Position numbers and translations under genes: made by a program. This document shows, one piece after another, positions 9,622 through 18,316 of a DNA stretch of 34,070 bases. The notes under the pieces are model-generated. The model was given only the letters and a program-made list of their open reading frames with translations, searched no databases and was not told the origin of the DNA. The stretch is from DASPPM01 sp035604475 (GTDB taxonomy: Bacteria; Pseudomonadota; Alphaproteobacteria; JACZXZ01). How positions within the stretch are numbered: position 1 is the first letter of the stretch; every line of letters starts with the position of its first letter. The stretch spans positions 1 to 34,070 of the forward strand of contig DATNIJ010000161.1 of NCBI GenBank assembly GCA_035604475.1. Direction: 5' to 3'.

Positions 9622-10015
9622 GTGCGCTCCCGTTTGTTGCCGCGGACTTGCGGCGTGGCCGACCACGGGCTCGAAGAGGTTTCGCCCCCTGGACGGCCGC
9701 GCCCAGGCCTTGCCTCCGGGATGATAGCTCTCCCGCGGAGCCGGCCGCGGCTTCTGTCGCTCGCCGCATCTTAGATCGAGTTTGGTAAAAGCGTAAATGG
9801 TCCCGCTGCGCTCGACTCCTGAGGCTGACGGTTAGAGCGGCGCGAGCCGGAGACGCGACGCTGAATTTTCGGGCAACCTCATAATTCGACTTGGAAATTC
9901 TCCTGCCGGCTATGCTAGGCTGTGCGCCAAGACAGCTCGAAAGAGGGCCAAGACCAAGGGCCAAGAACAGAAGCTTTCGGACGGCGAGCGGCGGCGCGCC
10001 AGGGAGGATGCAAGG
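9622..10015. other. Divergent intergenic region between the two liv operons
   Basis: These 394 bases separate the two divergently transcribed transporter operons and must hold both promoters. A weak candidate for operon 1 on the minus strand is TTTACG (9797-9792) and TAAGAT (9773-9768), spaced 18 bases. For operon 2 a TATGCT box near 9910 is visible without a good -35. No open frame with family features and no clear operator palindrome was found. Confidence 0.4.
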
Positions 10016-10771
10016 GTGGCTGAGGATGTCATCCTCGAAACGGAAGGTCTGACGAAGGAGTTCCGCGGCTTCATTGCGGTCAATGACGTCGACTTGCGCG
10101 TGCGGCGGGGAAGCATTCACGCCCTCATCGGACCGAACGGCGCCGGCAAGACGACCTGCTTCAATCTCCTCACCAAGTTCCTGACGCCGACGCGAGGACG
10201 CATCCGCTACAATGGGCGCGAGATCACGGCGGCGGCTCCCGCGGACATCGCGCGCCTCGGTCTCGTGCGCTCCTTCCAGATCTCGGCCATCTTCCCGCAT
10301 CTTAGCGTGCTCGAGAACGTGCGGATAGCGCTCCAGCGCGGACGCGGCTCGTCATTCGATTTCTGGCGCTCGGAGAGCGTGCTCGAGGTCTATAATGAGC
10401 GCGCGCACGAGTTGATCGATGCGGTCGGCCTCGCCGAGTTCGCCTCGACGCCGGCGATCGAGCTCTCCTATGGGCACAAGCGCGCGCTCGAGATCGCGAC
10501 GACGCTGGCATTGGAGCCGGAAATGATGCTGCTCGACGAGCCCACGGCCGGCATGGGCCACGAGGATATCGATCGCATCACGCAGCTCATCAAGCGCGTA
10601 TCGGCCAATCGCACGGTCCTCATGGTCGAGCATAACCTGAGCGTGGTCGCCGACCTGTCCGACCGGATCACGGTGCTCGCGCGCGGCGAGATCCTGGCCG
10701 AAGGGGACTATGCCAGCGTGTCCAAGAATCCGGACGTGATCCAGGCCTATATGGGAGCGGGCGATGCGTGA
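10016..10771 (+). CDS. livG: LIV-type ABC transporter ATPase LivG (operon 2)
   Basis: This is an ATPase subunit of a second LIV-type importer (251 aa). Motifs are Walker A GPNGAGKTTCF, Q-loop region LVRSFQISAIFPHLSVLENV, signature variant LSYGHKRALEIATTL, Walker B MMLLDEPTAGMGHED and switch histidine in LMVEHNLSVV. The LSYG form of the signature is normal in LivG. The start is a GTG at 10016, eight bases after GGGAGG; an ATG at 10008 is out of frame. It overlaps livF by eight bases. It differs clearly from livG of operon 1, so the two operons are not a recent duplication. Confidence 0.94.
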   Translation: MAEDVILETEGLTKEFRGFIAVNDVDLRVRRGSIHALIGPNGAGKTTCFNLLTKFLTPTRGRIRYNGREITAAAPADIARLGLVRSFQISAIFPHLSVLENVRIALQRGRGSSFDFWRSESVLEVYNERAHELIDAVGLAEFASTPAIELSYGHKRALEIATTLALEPEMMLLDEPTAGMGHEDIDRITQLIKRVSANRTVLMVEHNLSVVADLSDRITVLARGEILAEGDYASVSKNPDVIQAYMGAGDA

Positions 10772-11516
10772 GAGTGCTGCCGCGAGGGCGCTTGAGACGG
10801 AGCCGGTCGCGGCGACGGCGCCGCTGCTCGCCGTCGAGGGAGTCCATGCCTGGTACGGCGAATCCCATGTCCTTCACGGCGTGGACTTCGAGATATTGCC
10901 GGGCGAGGTGGTGACGCTTCTCGGCCGCAATGGGGCCGGCAAGACGACGACCATGAAGGCGATCATGGGCATCGTCGGCAAGCGCTCGGGCTCGATCCGC
11001 TTCGACGGCAGCGAGACAATAGCGCTTCCCTCCAACCGCATCGCGCGTCTGGGCGTCGCGTTCTGTCCGGAGGAGCGCGGCATTTTCGCGAGCTTGAACG
11101 TGCACGAGAACCTGCTGCTGCCGCCGGTGGTGCGCGAGGGGGGGATAGCACTCGAACGCATCTTTGCGCTCTTCCCCAATCTCAAGGAACGCCTCAGGAG
11201 CCAGGGCACCAAGCTTTCGGGCGGCGAGCAGCAAATGCTCGCGATCGGGCGTATTCTGCGCACGGGTGCCAAGCTCCTGCTGCTCGATGAACCGACCGAG
11301 GGCTTGGCTCCGGTCATCGTGCAGCAGATCGGCCATACGGTGCGCGAGCTCAAGAAGCTTGGCTTCACCGTGCTGCTGGTCGAGCAAAATTTTCGCTTCG
11401 GAGCGACGGTCGCCGACCGGCACTATCTCATGGAGCATGGCCGCATCGTCGACATGATTCCGAACCGCGAGCTCGAGCGGAACATGAAAAAGCTGCACGA
11501 GTATCTCGGCGTTTAG
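10764..11516 (+). CDS. livF: LIV-type ABC transporter ATPase LivF (operon 2)
   Basis: This is the second ATPase of operon 2 (250 aa). It carries Walker A GRNGAGKTTTM, Q-loop region AFCPEERGIFASLNVHENL, signature LSGGEQQMLAIGRIL, Walker B LLLLDEPTEGLAPV and LLVEQNFRFG. The Walker A arginine (GRNGAGKT) is usual for LivF. An N-terminal extension of about 20 residues precedes the ATPase fold. The start ATG lies inside the end of livG (8-base overlap), so translation is coupled. Confidence 0.94.
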   Translation: MRESAAARALETEPVAATAPLLAVEGVHAWYGESHVLHGVDFEILPGEVVTLLGRNGAGKTTTMKAIMGIVGKRSGSIRFDGSETIALPSNRIARLGVAFCPEERGIFASLNVHENLLLPPVVREGGIALERIFALFPNLKERLRSQGTKLSGGEQQMLAIGRILRTGAKLLLLDEPTEGLAPVIVQQIGHTVRELKKLGFTVLLVEQNFRFGATVADRHYLMEHGRIVDMIPNRELERNMKKLHEYLGV

Positions 11517-11562
11517 CGAAGCGAGCGGAGCTGATGGAACCTTTGGAATGATGGGGGTTAAC

Positions 11563-12768
11563 ATGAAACGGAGCATCCTGCTGGCGGCAGCCGCAGTCCT
11601 GTTGGCGGCCGGCACAGCCCAAGCACAAGTCGCGGTCAAGCTCGGCGTGCTGAGCGACATGTCGAGCCTTTATGCCGATATCGGCGGCCCCGGCTCGGTG
11701 GTGGCGGCCAAGATGGCGGTCGAGGACTTCGACCCGGCCAAGAACGGCATGAAGGTCGAGGTGATCTCGGCCGACCATCTCAACAAGCCCGACGTGGGCT
11801 CCAACATTGCGCGCCAGTGGTACGACGTGGATCACGTCGACGCCATCATCGACGTGCCGACCTCGAGCGTGGCGCTCGCGGTTGCCGATGTGACCAAGGA
11901 CAAGAACAAGGTGTTCCTGATCTCGGGGGCGGCGAGCTCGGACCTCACGGGATCGAAGTGCACGCCCAATAACGTGCACTGGACCTATGACACTTGGGCG
12001 CTCGCGCACGGCACCGGCGGCGCGCTCGTCAAGCAGGGGGGCAAGACCTGGTTCTTCATCACGGCCGACTACGCCTTCGGCCATGCCCTCGAGCGCGACA
12101 CCTCGGACGTGGTCAAGGCGCAAGGGGGGCAGCTGCTGGGTGCGGTAAACGTGCCGCTCAACACGCCCGATTTCTCATCTTTCCTCCTGCAGGCGCAGTC
12201 GTCCAAGGCGCAGGTGATCGGGCTCGCGAACGCGGGCGGCGACACCATCAACTCGATCAAGCAGGCGGCCGAATTCGGCATTGTGAAGGGCGGACAGCGC
12301 CTCGCCGGCCTCCTCGTCTTCATCTCGGACGTCCACGCGCTCGGCCTGCAGACCGCCCAGGGGCTCACCATTACGACCGGCTATTATTGGGATCTCAACG
12401 ACAAGACGCGCGCCTTCGCCATGCGTTTCGCCAAGCTGAACGGCGGCAAGTACCCGAGCATGGTTCAGGCCGGCGTCTACTCCGAGACGATGCACTATCT
12501 CGAGGCGGTCAAGAAGGTCGGCTCGGCGGCCGACGGCGCCAAGGTCGTGGGCGCCATGAAGGCGACAACCTATGACGACCCGCTCTTCGGCAAGACCACC
12601 GTGCGCGAGGACGGGAGCGCCGTGCATGCCATGTACCTCGTCGAGGTGAAGAAGCCGTCCGAATCGAAGGCCCCTTACGACTACTACAAGGTGCTCGCGA
12701 CCATCCCGCCCGACGAGGCCTTCCGGCCGCTCGCCGACGAGAAGGGGATGTGCCCGCTCGTCAAGTGA
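11563..12768 (+). CDS. livK: Periplasmic amino-acid-type binding protein (operon 2)
   Basis: This is the soluble periplasmic ligand receptor of operon 2 (401 aa, peripla_BP_6 type). The start ATG at 11563 (MKRSILLAA) has a GGGGGT site seven bases upstream; an in-frame ATG at 11548 lies before that site and is less likely. The signal peptide ends at AQAQ near residue 22-24. The mature N-terminus VAVKLGVLSDMSSLYADIGG follows the family pattern. In the body are KVFLISGAASSDLTG and ITADYAFGHALERDT. Similar proteins are often annotated as urea, amide or branched-chain amino-acid receptors. It sits between the ATPase and permease genes. Confidence 0.92.
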   Translation: MKRSILLAAAAVLLAAGTAQAQVAVKLGVLSDMSSLYADIGGPGSVVAAKMAVEDFDPAKNGMKVEVISADHLNKPDVGSNIARQWYDVDHVDAIIDVPTSSVALAVADVTKDKNKVFLISGAASSDLTGSKCTPNNVHWTYDTWALAHGTGGALVKQGGKTWFFITADYAFGHALERDTSDVVKAQGGQLLGAVNVPLNTPDFSSFLLQAQSSKAQVIGLANAGGDTINSIKQAAEFGIVKGGQRLAGLLVFISDVHALGLQTAQGLTITTGYYWDLNDKTRAFAMRFAKLNGGKYPSMVQAGVYSETMHYLEAVKKVGSAADGAKVVGAMKATTYDDPLFGKTTVREDGSAVHAMYLVEVKKPSESKAPYDYYKVLATIPPDEAFRPLADEKGMCPLVK

Positions 12769-12800
12769 GGGCACGGTCAGGGCCGGGAAGAAAATGCGTT

Positions 12801-12920
12801 GCTATCCCTCATCCCGACCCTTGATCCGCTTTGCGGCTCAAGCCCGCAAGCGGGGTCGAGCCGCAAAGCGGATCGACGAGGGGCCCGCGGCCGCAAGGCC
12901 GTGGGAGGGTGAGGGATAGC
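12801..12920. repeat. 120-bp palindromic element between livK and livH of operon 2
   Basis: GCTATCCCTCA (12801-12811) and TGAGGGATAGC (12910-12920) are perfect terminal inverted repeats. Inside, 17-base arms at 12823-12839 (GATCCGCTTTGCGGCTC) and 12858-12874 are perfect complements around a small CCCGC-AA-GCGGG hairpin (12843-12854). A further GC hairpin follows (about 12884-12905). The whole gap from the livK stop to the livH start holds nothing else. It matches the position of the element in operon 1, although the sequence differs. Confidence 0.8.
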
Positions 12921-12956
12921 GAGCCGCATCCGGTCCAAGGGTAGAGATTGCCGCCC

Positions 12957-13844
12957 ATGTTCCAGCTGCTCGGCATTGCGCCCCAGGCCTTGTTCGGCCA
13001 GCTCCTGATCGGGCTGATCAACGGCTCGTTCTATGCGCTCTTGAGCCTCGGCCTGGCCGTCATCTTCGGTCTCCTCAACATCATCAACTTCAGCCACGGC
13101 GCGCTCTACATGATGGGTGCCTTCTGCGCTTGGTTCCTCTTGACCATGCTGGGGGTGGGATATTGGTGGGCGCTCCTCCTCTCGCCCATCGCGATCGCGG
13201 CGGTCGGCATGGTCATCGAGCGCAGCATGCTGCGCTGGCTCTACCGCCTCGACCCCCTCTATGGCCTGCTGCTCACCTTCGGGCTGGCCCTCGTCATCCA
13301 GGGCCTGTTCCAGAACGCGTACGGCTCCTCGGGCCAGCCCTATGAGATTCCGGCATCGCTCACGGGCGGCTACAATCTCGGCTTCATGTTCCTGCCCGTC
13401 TACCGCGCCTGGGTGGTGCTGGCATCCGCCGTGCTCTGCCTCGGCACCTGGCTCATCATCGAGCGTACCAAGCTCGGCTCCTATCTGCGCGCGGCGACCG
13501 AGAATCCGGCGCTCGTGCAGGCCTTCGGCATCAACGTGCCGCGCATGATCACGCTGACCTACGGCTTCGGCGTCGGGCTCGCCGCGCTGGCGGGCGTCAT
13601 GGCGGCGCCCATCTACCAGGTGAGCCCGCTTATGGGTGCCGATCTTATCATCGTCGTGTTCGCGGTGGTCGTGATCGGCGGCATGGGTTCGATCATGGGC
13701 TCGATCCTGACGGGCTTCGGGCTCGGCGTGATCGAGGGGCTGACCAAGGTATTCTATCCGGAAGCCTCGAACACCGTGATCTTCGTGATCATGGCGATCG
13801 TCCTCCTGATCAAGCCCGCGGGCCTGTTCGGCAGGGCCGCTTGA
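12957..13844 (+). CDS. livH: LIV-type ABC transporter permease LivH (operon 2)
   Basis: This inner-membrane permease (295 aa) has the LivH pattern: GLINGSFYALLSLGLAVIFG and INFSHGALYMMGAF at the N-terminus, the loop LGSYLRAATENPALVQAFG, and VVVIGGMGSIMGSILTGFG near the end. The start is uncertain. ATG at 12957 (MFQLLGIAP) is used; a TTG at 12948 in the same frame is better spaced from AAGGG at 12937 and may be the true start. The stop overlaps the livM start (TGATG). Confidence 0.93.
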   Translation: MFQLLGIAPQALFGQLLIGLINGSFYALLSLGLAVIFGLLNIINFSHGALYMMGAFCAWFLLTMLGVGYWWALLLSPIAIAAVGMVIERSMLRWLYRLDPLYGLLLTFGLALVIQGLFQNAYGSSGQPYEIPASLTGGYNLGFMFLPVYRAWVVLASAVLCLGTWLIIERTKLGSYLRAATENPALVQAFGINVPRMITLTYGFGVGLAALAGVMAAPIYQVSPLMGADLIIVVFAVVVIGGMGSIMGSILTGFGLGVIEGLTKVFYPEASNTVIFVIMAIVLLIKPAGLFGRAA

Positions 13845-14815
13845 TGGCGGGCGTCAAGGAGGCGGCCGCGACCGGAGGGGCCCAGGCGGCCTCGCTCGAT
13901 CACCAGCTCGTCGCCTTTGGGGTCATGGTGGCGTTCTTCCTGATCGCCCCCTTCTTCATGTATCCCGTGTTCCTGATGAAGGTGCTGTGCTTCGCGCTCT
14001 TCGCCTGCGCCTTCAATCTTCTCGTCGGTTATGTCGGCCTGCTCTCGTTCGGGCACGCCGCCTTCATGGGCATGGCGGGATATGTCTGCGGCCACGCGGT
14101 CAAGGTCTGGGGCTTCCCGCCCGAGCTCTCCCTCCTCGTCGCCACGGCCGCCGCGGCACTCTTGGGCCTCCTCTTCGGCGTGCTTGCCATTCGCCGCCAG
14201 GGTATCTACTTCGCGATGATCACCTTGGCGCTCGCGCAGATGGTCTATTTTTTCTGCCTGCAGGCCAAGTTCACCGGCGGCGAGGACGGCATTCAGGCGA
14301 TACCGCGGGGCAGGCTCTTGGCGCTCGTCGACTTGAACCAGATGCTGCCGATCTATTTCGTCGTGCTGGCGATCTTCCTCTTCGGCTTCCTCCTCATCTA
14401 CCGCACCATCCACTCTCCCTTCGGCCAAGTCCTCAAGGCGATCCGCGAGAACGAGCCGCGCGCCATCTCGCTCGGCTACCGGGTCGACCAGTACAAATTG
14501 ATCGCCTTCGTGCTCTCTGCAGCACTTTCGGGTCTCGCCGGCGCAACCAAAGCGATCGTCTTCCAGCTCGCAGCGCTCACCGACGTGCATTGGAGCATGT
14601 CGGGAGAGGTGGTGCTGATGACGCTCGTAGGCGGTCTCGGCACGGTCTTCGGGCCGGTGGTCGGCGCCTTCATCATCATCGCCATGGAGAACTACCTGGC
14701 CGAGCTCGGCTCCTGGGTGCTGGTGACGCAGGGCGTCGTCTTCGTCGCCTGCGTGCTCGCCTTCCGGCGCGGCATCGTCGGCGAGCTCGCGCGACTCGTC
14801 AAAAAGCCGCTCTAA
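13844..14815 (+). CDS. livM: LIV-type ABC transporter permease LivM (operon 2)
   Basis: This is the second permease of operon 2 (323 aa). Family features include FNLLVGYVGLLSFGHAAFMG, RRQGIYFAMITLALAQMVYF, the coupling loop SPFGQVLKAIRENEPRAISLG, LSGLAGATKAIVF and LVGGLGTVFGPVVGA. The ATG at 13844 overlaps the livH stop by one base. It is the last gene of the operon; guaB begins 95 bases later with its own likely promoter. Confidence 0.93.
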   Translation: MAGVKEAAATGGAQAASLDHQLVAFGVMVAFFLIAPFFMYPVFLMKVLCFALFACAFNLLVGYVGLLSFGHAAFMGMAGYVCGHAVKVWGFPPELSLLVATAAAALLGLLFGVLAIRRQGIYFAMITLALAQMVYFFCLQAKFTGGEDGIQAIPRGRLLALVDLNQMLPIYFVVLAIFLFGFLLIYRTIHSPFGQVLKAIRENEPRAISLGYRVDQYKLIAFVLSAALSGLAGATKAIVFQLAALTDVHWSMSGEVVLMTLVGGLGTVFGPVVGAFIIIAMENYLAELGSWVLVTQGVVFVACVLAFRRGIVGELARLVKKPL

Positions 14816-14873
14816 GGGTGCGGGCGGGCGGCCGCCATGCACGCAAAGGCCTTTCCTTCGCGCCCCTTATGTG

Positions 14874-14879
14874 TATATT
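14874..14879 (+). promoter_or_regulatory. Possible -10 box of guaB
   Basis: TATATT lies 31 bases before the guaB start in an otherwise GC-rich gap and is a good -10 match. Upstream, TTTCCT (14852-14857, 16-base spacing) is only a weak -35. A promoter here would separate the purine cluster from the liv operon. Confidence 0.35.
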
Positions 14880-14909
14880 GAGCCGCCACCCCTATCGCCA
14901 GGAGGCGGC

Positions 14910-16373
14910 ATGCAGATTCGTGAGGCGCTCACTTTCGACGACGTCCTTCTCACGCCTGCGCGCTCCGAGGTTCTGCCCAATGACACCGACACGCGGACGC
15001 GGCTGACCCCAAGGGTCGAGCTTGGCATCCCGCTGATCTCGGCCGCCATGGACACGGTGACCGAGGCGGCACTTGCGATCGCGATGGCGCAAGCAGGCGG
15101 GCTCGGCATCGTGCACAAGAACCTCGCGATCGACCAGCAGGCGAACGAGATTCGCAAAGTCAAGAAGTTCGAGGCGGGCATGGTGGTCAACCCGGTCACC
15201 ATAGCACCCGAGGCGACGCTCGCGGACGCGCTCAAGCTGATGGCCGATTACAAGATTTCCGGCATCCCCGTGGTCGAGCGCGGCAGCGGCCGCCTGGCCG
15301 GCATCGTCACCAACCGCGACGTCCGCTTCGCGACCAAGCCGGACCAGCCGATCCGCGAGCTGATGACCAAGGACAATCTGGTCACGGTGCGCGAGGGTGT
15401 CGACATGGAGGAGGCCAAGCGGCTACTCCACGCGCACCGCATCGAGAAGCTCCTGGTCGTCGACGGCGGCTTCCGCTGCGTGGGCCTCATCACGGTCAAG
15501 GACATCGAGAAGGCGAAGACCTATCCCAACGCGTGCAAGGACGAGAAGGGCCGGCTCCGCGTCGGTGCTGCCGTCGGCGTTGGGGACGCGGGCGTCGAGC
15601 GCGCCGAGGCGCTCTTCGATGCGCAGGTCGACATCATCGTCGTCGACACCGCCCACGGCCATTCCGAGGGCGTGCTCGAGACCGTCGCGCGCGTGCGCAA
15701 GCTCTCCAACTACACCCAGGTGATCGGCGGCAATGTCGCGACCGCGGACGGCGCGAAAGCGCTCATCGATGCCGGGGCCGATGCGGTCAAGGTCGGCATC
15801 GGTCCGGGCTCGATCTGCACGACGCGGGTGGTGGCGGGCGTCGGCGTGCCGCAGCTCACCGCCATCCTCGACGTGGCCGAAGTGTGCCGCAAGCGCGGAG
15901 TGCCGGTCATCGCGGATGGCGGGATCAAGAACTCCGGCGATCTCGCCAAGGCGCTCGCGGCGGGGGCGGACTGCGCCATGATCGGCTCGCTTTTCGCCGG
16001 CACCGACGAGAGCCCGGGCGAGGTCTATCTCTACCAGGGGCGCTCCTACAAGGCATACCGCGGCATGGGCTCCCTCGGCGCCATGGCGCGCGGCTCGGCC
16101 GACCGCTATTTCCAGGCCGAGATCGCCGACACCCTCAAGCTGGTGCCCGAGGGGATCGAGGGCCGCGTGCCCTATCGCGGCCCGGCGGCGGCGATCATCC
16201 ACCAGCTGGTGGGGGGCTTGCGCTCGGCCCTCGGCTATACGGGCAGCGTGTCGATCGCGGAGCTGCAGAAAGGTGCGAGGTTCTTGCGCATCACCAATGC
16301 GGGTCTGCGCGAGAGCCATGTTCATGACGTGGTGATCACGCGCGAATCGCCCAACTACTGGACCGAGCGCTGA
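14910..16373 (+). CDS. guaB: IMP dehydrogenase
   Basis: The enzyme oxidises IMP to XMP with NAD, the committed step to guanine nucleotides, in the cytosol. The 487-residue length is standard. It shows the N-terminal barrel start EALTFDDVLLTPARSEVLP and a pair of CBS domains (about residues 90-205, with GIPVVERGSGRLAGIVTNRD and KLLVVDGGFRCVGLITVKD). The catalytic loop is GIGPGSICTTRVV, with C303. The IMP-binding VPVIADGGIKNSGDLAKAL and the flap region YRGMGSLGAMARGSADRYFQ follow. The start ATG at 14910 has AGGAGG four bases upstream. It is followed 28 bases later by the RsmB-like gene and, two genes on, by guaA. Confidence 0.98.
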   Translation: MQIREALTFDDVLLTPARSEVLPNDTDTRTRLTPRVELGIPLISAAMDTVTEAALAIAMAQAGGLGIVHKNLAIDQQANEIRKVKKFEAGMVVNPVTIAPEATLADALKLMADYKISGIPVVERGSGRLAGIVTNRDVRFATKPDQPIRELMTKDNLVTVREGVDMEEAKRLLHAHRIEKLLVVDGGFRCVGLITVKDIEKAKTYPNACKDEKGRLRVGAAVGVGDAGVERAEALFDAQVDIIVVDTAHGHSEGVLETVARVRKLSNYTQVIGGNVATADGAKALIDAGADAVKVGIGPGSICTTRVVAGVGVPQLTAILDVAEVCRKRGVPVIADGGIKNSGDLAKALAAGADCAMIGSLFAGTDESPGEVYLYQGRSYKAYRGMGSLGAMARGSADRYFQAEIADTLKLVPEGIEGRVPYRGPAAAIIHQLVGGLRSALGYTGSVSIAELQKGARFLRITNAGLRESHVHDVVITRESPNYWTER

Positions 16374-16401
16374 GCTCCGCGGTAGCGGGCGGCAAAGCGA
16401 G

Positions 16402-17709
16402 ATGACCCCCGCCGCCCGCATCGAGGCGGCGATCGAGCTCCTGGCGCTTATCGCATCCTCGGGCCCTCCCGCCGATCAGACGCTCTCGGAGTATTTCCGC
16501 GCACGTCGCTATATCGGCTCGAAGGACCGCCACGCCGTCTCCGACCTCTTCTACGGCGTCGTGCGCCGCCGCGCCGCCCTCGCGTGGTGGATTGGCGAGA
16601 AAAAGGCAGCAGGGCTGGAGGCAGGCCGCGCGCAAATGATCGCAGCCCTCGCCCTCATCGAGGGCTGGCGTGCCCAGCACTTCGCCCATGCCTTCGACGG
16701 TGCTGAATACCACCCGAAGCCCTTGGAAGCGGCCGAGCGCGCGTTTCAGCGCGCGCTCGAGGGCCATACGCTCGCCCATCCCGGCCAGCCCGACTGGGTG
16801 CGCTACGAGATTCCCGAATGGCTCTTCGCCCCGCTGGCGCAAGCCTTCGGCGCCGGCCTCGAGCGCGAGCTCTTGGCCCTCCAAGGCGAGGCCCCCGTCG
16901 ACTTGCGCGTCAATACCCTCAAGGGCACGCGCGAGGAAGCGCTCAAGGCGCTTCAGAGCGCAGGTATCGAAGCCTTGCCCACGCCTTACTCGCCGCTCGG
17001 CCTGCGGCTTTCGCGCCGCGCCGGCATCGCCGGCACCAAGGCCTTCCAGCAGGGCTTGATCGAGGTGCAGGACGAGGGCTCGCAGCTCGTCGCCCTTCTC
17101 ACCGATGCGCGGCCAGGCCAGCGCGTGTGCGACTTCTGTGCCGGTGCCGGCGGCAAGACCTTGGCGCTCGCCGCCGCGATGGGGAACCGCGGTCAGATCA
17201 TGGCGCTCGACGTGCGCGAGGGTCGCATCGCGCGCGCGGCGCTCCGCCTGAGGAGGGCCGGGGCCCACAATGTGACGCGGCGCGTGCTGGCGAGCCACCG
17301 CGACCCGTGGGTCAAGCGCCACAAGGCAAGCTTCGATCGCGTGCTGGTGGACGCCCCTTGCACCGGCTGCGGCACCTGGCGGCGCAATCCGGACGCCAAA
17401 TGGCGCATCCGGGCCGAGGATCTCGACGAGCTGTTGCGTCTCCAAGGGGATATCCTCGCGAGTGCTGCGCGGCTGGTAAAGCCGGGCGGCCGGCTCGTCT
17501 ATGCGACCTGCTCGCTGCTGCCGGCGGAGAATCAGGCGCAGATAGGCGGCTTCTTGGCGCGCGATCCCGGCTTCCGCCTCGTTCCCGTGGCGGCCGTGTG
17601 GGCGGAGACCGTGGGCGGCAGCGCTCCCACCACGGCCGAGACCCTGCTCCTGACGCCGGCAAGCCACGGTACCGATGGATTTTTCGTTGCCGTCCTCGAG
17701 CGAGGCTGA
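16402..17709 (+). CDS. RsmB/NOP-family RNA (cytosine-5)-methyltransferase
   Basis: This SAM-dependent enzyme methylates cytosine C5 in RNA, probably 16S rRNA. The 435-residue protein has an N-terminal NusB-like helical part (up to about residue 150) and a Rossmann methyltransferase part. SAM-binding motif I is CDFCAGAGGKTLAL. Both family cysteines are present: C320 in DAPCTGCGTWRRNPD and the catalytic C370 in YATCSLLPAENQ. The motif IV wording (PCTGCG) differs slightly from the common PCSGTG. Its place between guaB and guaA is typical of many alphaproteobacteria. Whether it is the true RsmB orthologue (C967) cannot be settled by motifs. Confidence 0.88.
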   Translation: MTPAARIEAAIELLALIASSGPPADQTLSEYFRARRYIGSKDRHAVSDLFYGVVRRRAALAWWIGEKKAAGLEAGRAQMIAALALIEGWRAQHFAHAFDGAEYHPKPLEAAERAFQRALEGHTLAHPGQPDWVRYEIPEWLFAPLAQAFGAGLERELLALQGEAPVDLRVNTLKGTREEALKALQSAGIEALPTPYSPLGLRLSRRAGIAGTKAFQQGLIEVQDEGSQLVALLTDARPGQRVCDFCAGAGGKTLALAAAMGNRGQIMALDVREGRIARAALRLRRAGAHNVTRRVLASHRDPWVKRHKASFDRVLVDAPCTGCGTWRRNPDAKWRIRAEDLDELLRLQGDILASAARLVKPGGRLVYATCSLLPAENQAQIGGFLARDPGFRLVPVAAVWAETVGGSAPTTAETLLLTPASHGTDGFFVAVLERG

Positions 17710-17740
17710 CGCGGGGGAAAAGTCGTGCTAGCGTTTTGCC

Positions 17741-18292
17741 ATGATGCTCGTGCGGCAGGCGTATCCGTCCGACGCCCCGGCGATCGCCCGGATCCATGTC
17801 GAGACCTGGCGGGCGACCTATGCCGGGCTGCTGCCCGACCGCGTGCTTGCGGGCATGCGGGAGCAGAACCACCGGGCGAGCTGGAACAACCTGCTCATGG
17901 GCCAGCGCGGGGGCGAGCTCGTGCTGGTGGCGGAGGAGGACAAGGTCGGCGTCGTCGGCTTCGTGAGCGCGGGCCGCACCCGCGGCCCGCTCGAGCGCTA
18001 CGACGGCGAGGTCTACACGCTCTACGTCGCCCCCGATTTCCAGAACCGGGGGGTCGGCACCCGGCTCCTCGAAGGCGCCTTCCAGCGCCTCGACGAGCGC
18101 GAGCTGCGCAGCGCCATGCTTTGGGTGCTGGCGCGCAACCCCTCGCGCTTCTTCTATGAGACGATGGGCGGGGCGGCGGTGGCGACCCGCAAGGAGCGCT
18201 TGTGGGGTGTGGTCGTGCGCGAGATCGCCTACGGTTGGCCCGACCTCGCCCGCGCGCTCAACCGCTCGAGCGATGGCGCCAAGGCCGACTGA
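17741..18292 (+). CDS. GNAT-family N-acetyltransferase
   Basis: This is an acetyl-CoA-dependent acetyltransferase of 183 residues with unknown acceptor. The fold signature is clear: VRQAYPSDAPAIARIHVETWRATYAGLLPD at the start, quoted as AIARIHVETWRATYAGLLP. The acetyl-CoA loop VYTLYVAPDFQNRGVGTRLL follows (QxxGxG), then FYETMGG near the C-terminus. The opening ETWRATYAGLLP is found in a large subgroup of small stand-alone GNATs. The gene lies in the same direction between the RsmB-like gene and guaA with short gaps, so it is probably co-transcribed. Confidence 0.88.
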   Translation: MMLVRQAYPSDAPAIARIHVETWRATYAGLLPDRVLAGMREQNHRASWNNLLMGQRGGELVLVAEEDKVGVVGFVSAGRTRGPLERYDGEVYTLYVAPDFQNRGVGTRLLEGAFQRLDERELRSAMLWVLARNPSRFFYETMGGAAVATRKERLWGVVVREIAYGWPDLARALNRSSDGAKAD

Positions 18293-18316
18293 GGCAAAGT
18301 CGGATCCTAAGCGCCC

